27,106 nucleotides of DNA. It comes from a virus. The number at the start of each line of letters is the position of its first letter. Within the stretch, counting starts at the first letter, position 1. The stretch lies in the IMG/VR virus record IMGVR_UViG_3300007539_000161, positions 1 to 27,106 of that record. The stretch is one strand, 5' to 3'. The position numbers were made by a program, and so were the translations under genes. The notes under the pieces were generated by a model, which made no database searches, was not told where the DNA came from, and saw only the letters and a program-made list of their open reading frames with translations. Positions 24,301-27,106 of this stretch are shown one piece after another.

Positions 24301-27106
24301 ATTTGTAGCTGGAATAGAACAAGCTAATCAAAGAAGTAGAGACTTCAAGAGGCAAGCTCAAGCCTGGGGAATAAAACAAATTAAATCTGCAAGAGATTTA
24401 GTGCAGGGAGGTTTAGATTTATTCAAAGTCCCAGAAGGAATAAAAGACAGAGGGAATGCCGTAACTCAAGGTTTTTTATCTTTCTTTGGTACAGGAGCAC
24501 CTAAAAATAAAACAATCAACAATTTAAAAGAAAAAGTGTCAAATAGTTCTCAGAATATAGTCAATTTCTGGAAAGAATCTGTAGAAAAAGTTGGTACAAA
24601 GTTTAATTTTAATGATATAAAAAATAATCTTTCTGGTCAGTTTGAAGGGCTTTCTGATAGAATTAAAAGCGGAGCAAAATACGCTGGAGAAAAAACAATT
24701 TCTCCCTTGGTTTACGGAGTTCAAAGAGCATGGGAAGAAACTAAACAACAAGCCGATAAACTAAAGGAAGCTGGTATTGCCAGAGCTTTAGAAGCTTCTC
24801 AATTAATGGCATTTTCTCAAGGAGGAACTGACCAAGAAAAAATTCAAAATGTTAAAGAACGATTAAAGTCAACTAAAGGTTTTGTAACCGAAAAGTTTAA
24901 AGGGCTTTCTGCAAGAAAGATGGGAATAAATCCAAAATCTCTAGCAGGATTATCTTTGTTAGCTATACCTTTTGCACAAACAGGAGAAGCTCCTTCAGAG
25001 CAAGAAAAATTAATTATACCAGATTCAAAATTTGAATCTAAAGACGAAGCTATTAAAAACGAATTAATTAGCAACCACCCAAGAATTAAAGCATTAATCA
25101 ATTCAGAGTATACGAAGTACACAGAACAAAAAACTGGAAAAAAATCAGACACGTTCTTAGAACACCTGAGTAATCATAAGGCTTTAAAAGGAACTGTAAC
25201 CAAAGAGCTTGAAGAAAAGTATAAAGAAGATGAAAATGAACCAAATTATTTAATGAGACAAATTTTAACCGCACTAGGTGTTTTGTCTATTGGTGGTTTT
25301 GCTATTCACATGTCAAGAAAAAACAGAATTCAAAATGAAAAATTTAATTTAAATAATTTAAAAGTTAAAAATGATTTAATAAATGCTTTTCCTAGTCAAG
25401 AGTCTTCAATTAATAATAAATATGAACAATATTTAAAAATTGATGAAAAAAGAAAAGAATCTTTTCAAAATTATTTATTAAAAGATAAAACATTTAAAGA
25501 ATTAGGGATGATGGATGCTGTTAAAAATATTTCTCAGTACGAAAAGTTTCCAGCAATCAAAAACAGTCAAGGGCAGACTAAAAAATTAAAACCCGCAGAA
25601 ATGGAAAAGTATAATTTGTTTTCAGAGATTTTAGATCAAGAGTTAAGAAATGCTCAAAAAGAATTATATTCAATGGAAGTGCTTGGTAAAAAAACCGACG
25701 GAACTCCTTTGGAGTTTGAGGAAGTTGGTCCCAAGAAAGATCCTAAGACTGGATTTATTGATAGAGCAACTGGAGTACAATCAAAAGAACTCGAAGAACA
25801 CAAAAGGTATATTAAGGATTTAAAAAATGCAATAAAACAAAAAGAAACTTTTTTTGCTGATTCACTAAAAGAGTCCAGGTTAAGACATGTTATTCCCAAC
25901 AGAATAGGATCAGGAATAAATAAGATGATTCCTAAATTTATGAGAGGTAGGTTTCCTCGTCTGAATTTTAGCGAAGGATATATTCCTAATTTAGCTAGAG
26001 ACACAAATCAAAAAGCGAATAACATAGAATATGAAAATTTTGCACGAGGATTTTTTGGATTAAAAGGTAGAAGACCCGCCCCATTAATGAATCGACCAAG
26101 CGAATCAAAAGGTAAAAGCCAAAACCTTTGGATATCTAAAAATATATTTAAAAATAAAAAACAAAAACTTGAAGATAGCAATAATATTGTTTATGACAAA
26201 ACTAGATTTAGAGACTCAAAAGAAAGAGTTTTAGAAATCAAGGCAATTCAAGCTGATGGAGCTACAAGTGGTGCAGAAATATTTAAATCTCTGTACAGTC
26301 ATATAGAAAAAGCTGCAGCCCAAGGAAAGCCTTTTACTCGAATTGATGCAGGGCAAATTACTGGTCCAAAAATACCAGACTTAATTGTTAGAGCAAAAAA
26401 AATACTAGACAAGAAAAGAAAATCAGGAGTAGATATTCCTACTATGGAAATTACAGGAGGATTTTCTCCACAAAGAATATGGAAAAGATCTGAGCCAGGC
26501 AACAGAGGCCAAGAAAATTGGGTTTATGGAGATGTTGGTTATGGCGTAACTTACTCAGCTAAAGATAGAAGTAGGTCTTTGAAAGCTATGAGAGAAATGG
26601 GTGTTAAGAAATTTGATGGACCAGATGAATCATTTTATCTTCAAGAGTCCCCCATGTTTCAAAAAGGATTTTCAGAAGGATTAATTCCAAACTTTGCAAG
26701 AATGACTATGGTTAAAAACAGGCTTCAGCAAAACAAAATGAAGGATACTGGATTACCAGGAGATCCCGATGGTATTCGGTTAAAGCTTGAGAAAGCCAAA
26801 AAGAAGAAAGACAAAGAGAAGGGCCTAAAACTAGCCTCCGAAACCACTGAAACTCCCACAAGGTTTAAAATTATTAAGGTTAAATACAGCCGCAAAAGAT
26901 CTCAAAAAGACCACGATACTTTTGGAAAAGGAATGGGAGCCTACAACTCTGGTGCTTCTCCAGCATTATCAGAAGGATTAATTCCAAACTTTGCAAGAAT
27001 GGCAACAGTTGCTAAAAAGAGATTTTCTAAAAGGTTGAGTAAAGATGAGCATCTAGAGATGCGTCAAGCCACTGATGCAATTAATGCACTGGGTGGAGCA
27101 AAGAAT
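15326..27106 (+). CDS. Giant tape measure protein with repeated GYIPNFA-type motifs and embedded enzyme-like domains, 3' partial
   Basis: One frame stays open from ATG 15326 to the window edge, 3,927 codons, with no stop. Tape measure proteins line the tail tube, set its length and often help DNA enter the cell. Residues ~60-330 match the TP901-type core by eye (AESAVELARQGLSAEETLAR, SSADMAEAISRAGAVAQSAG, then GVSFNELSAIVTAVQQRT); a hydrophobic segment follows at ~421-446. After residue ~550 the protein becomes a mosaic: modules A (~572-646, ~1937-2012), B (~1175-1324, ~1750-1900) and C (~1369-1448, ~3641-3721) each occur twice, with nuclease-like segments at ~770-880 and ~2190-2270 and an ADP-ribosyltransferase-like segment at ~1520-1745. 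GYIPNFA-type motifs separate many of them. Residues ~2500-3550 lack the motif and are helix-rich, with a second hydrophobic segment at ~3313-3328. Tape measure identity is firm; domain functions are inferred. Confidence 0.88.
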   Translation, partial: MSVVNIPTSATGFHGSIVAQAKSAQRVVNSMQITPTLNAKGFVQPLGRITNSASEFQKSMDASAARVFAFGAAVGVINGVSDAFRGLIAATAEVEKSLKDIQVVMEVSNEAMQQFGKGLFDVARNTATSFGTVAESAVELARQGLSAEETLARVNSALILSRLSGLDAVKSTETLTAAINSFNAEGITHEEIVNRMANVDAAFAVSSADMAEAISRAGAVAQSAGVSFNELSAIVTAVQQRTARGGSVIGNGFKSIFTRIKRSGVREALEEIGVATQNNDGTFRSSIAILKDYAQVYKGLSDSQKAYTSEQIAGVFQIQNLQALIQDLSGGYSIYEKALDVANNTTDEATRRNKELNETLSALFSQTGSSAKELASTIGNLGFNDDFKEILKFLNSLAEGINNLLDENQGSTIAKSLVKGISSFLTGPGLVLIGAAFIKIFGLVGKFAKEAFSDLLGINSETKRQQTLQAAIGAMLSQNAGLYQQILATGKNQAAQEKIILNAIQAETAERLKQEAIVKRIAASSRLIGVGASEQGFVPMGKRTSRGVGRKTLNMSSGFIPEIRKEQADIDRGIGGAKKSDKPKVLKIKTQPNKIEKVVANTGEAIVKNYLDSGADAIFNRDMVRQQGLPEGAKKITAAMGYVPNFRKGISQKELENKKHEYSAVELGWSQFGQSVISKYADHYDKFVGTVKVERLDKDLKFFQKTADKIVKGDKSKPNFPPLIHRDDVTDPETGKKYKKYAVNPKSMKLLKRRYGPLLETAPYTGIQTVANNIKNGQYGKNVAKKIPSWTGKRPKEYDPLFAQLNNLLQGVEGEYQSGKYVKNRGFKNVKIVPGSKSFDIEAKDKNNKKIRFESKAVEKQNVVVGLKKAAVEFLRDTVSKQPKENKIGIKDGKPTKINLTGRGALFSGGIKMLTAKDTQLTRSILTAKDTTKLISELKKSGVTQYVDALAGVNSIKTSASTLSKKELNRRLNSFIENDKNEHLLESLNQYVTQTINKQSRKSIEKYIDNANITDLQVLNNSFAEKIAALKRKNKSNDSSINESANSLFPFGVSYLSQGFIPNFIDRRNRAQKIKDVLADPANKNIKFNSPLTQKMSIDTVKKGMGGEFQKMWLESYFKTGRTGDYQMLMKMGYDPDKLKALRKHSEQGGQIDIKTMANGMIPNFAMQRGSLRRYTQKVHTQGIKDPKGKLFYKGDKYKEVKFNAPQAEKDKATWITPSYQTIQGDRNEINEFAKYLETRKDLKPYVVDNFKKEYSKELKIAEEAQQNYWKTYEKIQSGNSGLYERNGFFGRKTMPSEDPLKVQLKYLKKDQIDSLVSDFKKQQKPSFSEGYVPNFAESERTKIKGMGMYSDVSSVVNEKGRTLDVGMIMAGMRDSGASIYKRLLNEIETAAKEGKPYTKINAGSIVGPRIPKALLTAKKLLDKKRLNQNIPLMTLDGMLNPARLFRKVQEHRRVSYNKEKQKSRDSSRYIFGEEASLKKSLRSLGLGPSRDKKDKTTYLSDLWIGKNFVDGYIPSFANLKLWRGQSKDRNKIDSPDISKTMPSFDNAKTPDDVVGIIQGFVKSHVSGPLSGYRDIGDVGNKMPSGATSFSTSETVAKNFAGSITPGQPVTKGQVLSKEVPEKNVFNKKKLLRILSKGSDPSKGYYPKVEEFKKGIKDGSIKDWAEKNEGIYLNVFGRRNDRKLLKFTHMDHGAKRYDFYDRPMNQIVPLKGIGRNSDGTSQISPREAEVMQVMSRGHMPYNRSSGLSRYKQETYVQGIKDPKGKLFYKGDKYREVKFDAPQAERDKASWIKPSYQTIRGSREEVQAFTKFLETKKDLKPYIVREFKKTHQKELEKSLNFEKQYWEGYEKVRSGQAGFYERKGIMGRKTLPADDPLKVEIKYLAKKDIDRLVKEFREHQQNRPFNFAGGFTNKSSIPINLAGGFVPAMNAERRNIARGVGGARSGDKPVKTKIRTSPGRAQSAVVHTGEWIVRNYQGSGADAVFNRNMAKSMGLPAGAKKVTAADGYIPNFAGSGGIMTKKGWLSTAKIARLKDPEGYSVWPSKSDTIKDRVGDKSVKLSEFDQEDRALIKGFKATHGKENLAVKKQDRMDQRNAMPHIDASRTATMLVPTHGKRGRVNTTFKAPMDIIKGSDKDRPTVRMQYRVEGLKPARLKGAENNIRTSVKENLIEQSKIIASNIAGPRFASQNKPITNLANAGSVGAAAGTVFETAIQSIGKNKLFTSNNANFDIGSFPDEKLQKLFGYYTPFADAKIGLTKDTKADFNAKLLKLPDNAKKLADARRMQQQEMSAAMRREHGPATKSGGKVVNLSGGFIPNFARGKITARQADWLRKKGLDEDQIKVIKPNEYREIMKKDINERAQSDARAKARREKAALGYRFPGFKYRSSYEPVVKQQPKVSVETKVQESNKFGKAGVAFSSINAGKINNISNRMSQLESRVKDLELSRSTKNFAQGFIPSFAHARPQTIKRIEEPQSIYKESNDYLDNPTKAYSSIPNFVLPDNRQSKKKWSAAGESNVGFIESTVREGILNGQLKGLIEDNEKGKLKFDGHTIIKPSGEKVSSYDIYRYANDEKVKRYIRDDVNMKISKQTQSSAWDTLKSLVTGKRSQKMDHTDKFLRGASQSPGWTVSNGRAFINASTISDLVSKPGATAGMYNIAPNTVSVENLITQTAMDFSAGQEEQRRFQERRDATGSKSKKPLSNMLSGARYGIGQAIGRVTDLANLSNLGKINIGSKFIEQYGKISSSLSSYIEKYNLGNMTQKQREKYIAIKERVQEKITNLNDKVSRLRVGSTRKRLKEIENKIYTVGGEKGYTYINSHRNMSGESFNNYKSIKDGSTISVAEIEDSNTKTLIQDHERKYQLKKSLIEKEKKQAAFKNRIDSIKKYGSEVVDKSGKIINTTLMAPVELSKKLGSGALKLKDGAVGAFRQIDFQKGVTNTIDTMRDIKSRVSSSAENLKDKTLGVGKAIKGGTSNIIGSAQDGVRSVGQPILTGFVAGIEQANQRSRDFKRQAQAWGIKQIKSARDLVQGGLDLFKVPEGIKDRGNAVTQGFLSFFGTGAPKNKTINNLKEKVSNSSQNIVNFWKESVEKVGTKFNFNDIKNNLSGQFEGLSDRIKSGAKYAGEKTISPLVYGVQRAWEETKQQADKLKEAGIARALEASQLMAFSQGGTDQEKIQNVKERLKSTKGFVTEKFKGLSARKMGINPKSLAGLSLLAIPFAQTGEAPSEQEKLIIPDSKFESKDEAIKNELISNHPRIKALINSEYTKYTEQKTGKKSDTFLEHLSNHKALKGTVTKELEEKYKEDENEPNYLMRQILTALGVLSIGGFAIHMSRKNRIQNEKFNLNNLKVKNDLINAFPSQESSINNKYEQYLKIDEKRKESFQNYLLKDKTFKELGMMDAVKNISQYEKFPAIKNSQGQTKKLKPAEMEKYNLFSEILDQELRNAQKELYSMEVLGKKTDGTPLEFEEVGPKKDPKTGFIDRATGVQSKELEEHKRYIKDLKNAIKQKETFFADSLKESRLRHVIPNRIGSGINKMIPKFMRGRFPRLNFSEGYIPNLARDTNQKANNIEYENFARGFFGLKGRRPAPLMNRPSESKGKSQNLWISKNIFKNKKQKLEDSNNIVYDKTRFRDSKERVLEIKAIQADGATSGAEIFKSLYSHIEKAAAQGKPFTRIDAGQITGPKIPDLIVRAKKILDKKRKSGVDIPTMEITGGFSPQRIWKRSEPGNRGQENWVYGDVGYGVTYSAKDRSRSLKAMREMGVKKFDGPDESFYLQESPMFQKGFSEGLIPNFARMTMVKNRLQQNKMKDTGLPGDPDGIRLKLEKAKKKKDKEKGLKLASETTETPTRFKIIKVKYSRKRSQKDHDTFGKGMGAYNSGASPALSEGLIPNFARMATVAKKRFSKRLSKDEHLEMRQATDAINALGGAKN
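15500..16400 (+). other. TP901-type tape measure core domain
   Basis: Residues ~60-358 of the giant protein show the usual order of the phage tail minor protein core: helix EVEKSLKDIQVVMEVSNEAM, VELARQGLSAEETLARVNSA, TETLTAAINSFNAEG, VDAAFAVSSADMAEAISRAG, GVSFNELSAIVTAVQ and IGNGFKSIFTRIKRSG. This is the part that justifies the tape measure call. Confidence 0.8.
16586..16663 (+). other. Hydrophobic, possibly membrane-inserting segment 1 of the tape measure protein
   Basis: Residues ~421-446 read ISSFLTGPGLVLIGAAFIKI and then FGLVG, with a single lysine inside. Such segments in tape measure proteins may insert into the inner membrane during DNA delivery; here this is only inferred from hydrophobicity. 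Confidence 0.5.
17039..17263 (+). repeat. Tape measure module A, copy 1
   Basis: About 75 residues: RG-GGA, DKP, basic stretch, VVANTGEAIVKNYLDSGADA, IFNRDM, GLPEGAKKITAAMGYVPNF. Copy 2 is at 21134-21361. The copies differ at many silent and coding positions, so the duplication is old, but NTGE/HTGE, IV-NY, GADA-FNR-M, GLP-GAKK and the closing motif are kept. I know no function for it. Confidence 0.75.
17740..17960 (+). other. PD-(D/E)XK nuclease-like segment 1 inside the tape measure protein
   Basis: A helix with GVEGEYQSGKYVKNRGF (Glu 813/815) is followed by SFDIEAKD with D840, a short turn, and RFESKA with E854 and K856. Glu helix, Asp strand, then E-x-K strand is the active-site pattern of this nuclease fold, and the next helix is in the expected place. 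The fold is very diverse and the call is by eye, so it is tentative. Confidence 0.4.
18848..19297 (+). repeat. Tape measure module B, copy 1
   Basis: A 150-residue unit beginning YTQKVHTQGIKDPKGKLFYK and ending near SDFKKQQ; copy 2 is at 20573-21025. The two are roughly 60% identical by eye, with stretches such as QGIKDPKGKLFYKGDKY and ETRKDLKPY/ETKKDLKPY nearly unchanged and silent differences between them. It directly follows a GMIPNFA motif and precedes a GYVPNFA motif, so it behaves as a movable domain. Function unknown. Confidence 0.8.
19430..19669 (+). repeat. Tape measure module C, copy 1
   Basis: About 80 residues with SGASIYKRLLNEIETAAKEG, then KINAGSIVGPRIPKALLTAK and KLLDKKR. Copy 2 is at 26246-26488, about 45% identical by eye. 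The strand, glycine turn, long helix, strand order resembles the central part of GNAT acetyltransferases, but no diagnostic residue proves it. Confidence 0.65.
19889..20560 (+). other. ADP-ribosyltransferase-like segment (R-S-E pattern) inside the tape measure protein
   Basis: The segment opens right after a GYIPSFA motif with LWRGQS (R1524), then GATSFSTSETVAKNFAG (STS 1591-1593) and a strand-rich GQPVTKGQVLSKEVPEKNVF, and later REAEVMQVMSRG with E1727-A-E1729. R, S-T-S and E-x-E in this order mark the R-S-E class that binds NAD and modifies proteins. The gap from STS to E-A-E, about 135 residues, is longer than usual, so an insertion is needed or the E-x-E choice is wrong. The STS part followed by A--FA is the strongest sign. 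Confidence 0.5.
20573..21025 (+). repeat. Tape measure module B, copy 2
   Basis: 151 residues beginning YKQETYVQGIKDPKGKLFYK, matching copy 1 at 18848-19297 over its whole length. It follows the ADP-ribosyltransferase-like segment directly and precedes a decayed linker (GGFVPAM) and module A copy 2. Confidence 0.8.
21134..21361 (+). repeat. Tape measure module A, copy 2
   Basis: About 76 residues: RGVGGARSGDKP, VVHTGEWIVRNYQGSGADAV, FNRNMAKSMGLPAGAKKVTA, then ADGYIPNFA. It matches copy 1 at 17039-17263 and ends, like copy 1, in the linker motif, so motif and module were copied together. Confidence 0.75.
21902..22130 (+). other. PD-(D/E)XK nuclease-like segment 2 inside the tape measure protein
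   Basis: AGTVFETAIQSIG gives a helix with E2209, NANFDIGSF a strand with D2229, and FADAKIG a strand with D2250 and K2252. This again fits the E, D, (D/E)-x-K pattern of the fold. It lies between the GYIPNFA at 21341 and GFIPNFA at 22259. Similar in pattern but not obviously in sequence to segment 1. Tentative. Confidence 0.4.
25262..25309 (+). other. Hydrophobic, possibly membrane-inserting segment 2 of the tape measure protein
   Basis: ILTALGVLSIGGFAIH, residues ~3313-3328, flanked by Arg and Lys (MRQ before, SRKNR after), looks like a short transmembrane helix. It sits in the motif-free helical stretch, which also holds GLSLLAIPFA near 24950. Confidence 0.5.
26246..26488 (+). repeat. Tape measure module C, copy 2
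   Basis: About 81 residues with SGAEIFKSLYSHIEKAAAQG, then RIDAGQITGPKIPDLIVRAK and KILDKKR. Matches copy 1 at 19430-19669, more than 6.5 kb away, and like it is followed by about 60 to 70 unrelated residues and a linker motif. Confidence 0.65.
26672..26704 (+). repeat. 33-base exact direct repeat, copy 1
   Basis: Encodes SEGLIPNFARM. The same 33 bases recur at 26969-27001 with different flanks on both sides. Other linker motifs differ in DNA sequence, so this pair is recent or kept identical by recombination. Confidence 0.9.
26969..27001 (+). repeat. 33-base exact direct repeat, copy 2
   Basis: Identical to 26672-26704, 297 bases downstream and in the same reading frame (297 is a multiple of three), so recombination between the copies would delete 99 codons in frame. 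Confidence 0.9.

Larger units (their letters stand above)
25976..26995 (+). repeat. Second cluster of GYIPNFA-type linker motifs
   Basis: Copies at 25976 (GYIPNLA), 26678 and 26975 (both GLIPNFA), each preceded by Ser-Glu; a decayed MIPKF is at 25925. They reappear after about 3.1 kb without any copy and flank module C copy 2. Confidence 0.85.

Noticed and set aside
16997-26995. CRISPR-like or tandem DNA repeat array formed by the linker motifs
   Set aside because: Spacing is irregular, the repeats are conserved as protein and not as DNA apart from one pair, and all are in one reading frame.

Overview
This window is one strand-consistent block of virion genes from a tailed double-stranded DNA bacteriophage. 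Every supported gene is on the + strand, genes are tightly packed or overlapping, and the DNA is AT-rich with mostly weak Shine-Dalgarno sites. The gene order, a tail tube followed by two chaperone-type genes and a tape measure gene with no sheath gene, points to a siphovirus. The host cannot be read from the sequence. From memory, several proteins resemble those of uncultured marine phages, but that recollection was not tested.

Layout: (1) 1-654 is the 3' part of a eukaryote-type (PMM2/Sec53, HAD superfamily) phosphomannomutase, whose stop overlaps the start of the large terminase gene. (2) 651-8692 is the DNA packaging and head module: large terminase, portal, a small basic Cys-containing protein whose reading frame appears broken, a prohead protease fused to a scaffold, a probable head decoration protein and an HK97-fold major capsid protein. 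A strong UUCG-loop terminator closes this part. (3) 8787-11620 holds a SAP-like small protein and four probable head-tail connector and tail completion proteins. (4) 11680-12948 is the tail tube gene, followed by a strong terminator. (5) 13033-15297 holds a small helical protein and two related tail assembly chaperone-like proteins. (6) 15326 to the window end is one open frame of more than 3,900 codons: a giant tape measure protein, still open at the window edge.

The tape measure protein is the most unusual object here. After a normal TP901-type core it becomes a mosaic of globular-looking segments separated by about fourteen copies or remnants of a short motif, G-(Y/F/L/M)-(I/V)-P-N-F-A. 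Three kinds of module (A, B, C) each occur twice. One segment carries an arginine, a Ser-Thr-Ser and a Glu-Ala-Glu arranged like an R-S-E class ADP-ribosyltransferase. Two others carry the acidic and lysine pattern of PD-(D/E)XK nucleases. A long motif-free, helix-rich stretch with a hydrophobic segment (about 22820-25975) may be a length-determining or membrane-acting part. My inference is that this tail protein carries effector or processing domains that could enter the cell with the DNA.

Intergenic gaps hold terminator hairpins and share a TGTA-containing AT-rich element that may be a phage promoter. Three consecutive genes (13033, 13359, 15326) carry a doubled AAGGT element with 7-base spacing in front of their start codons. 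No tRNA, CRISPR array, integrase, insertion sequence or minus-strand gene was found, and no gene-free stretch is longer than about 100 bases.
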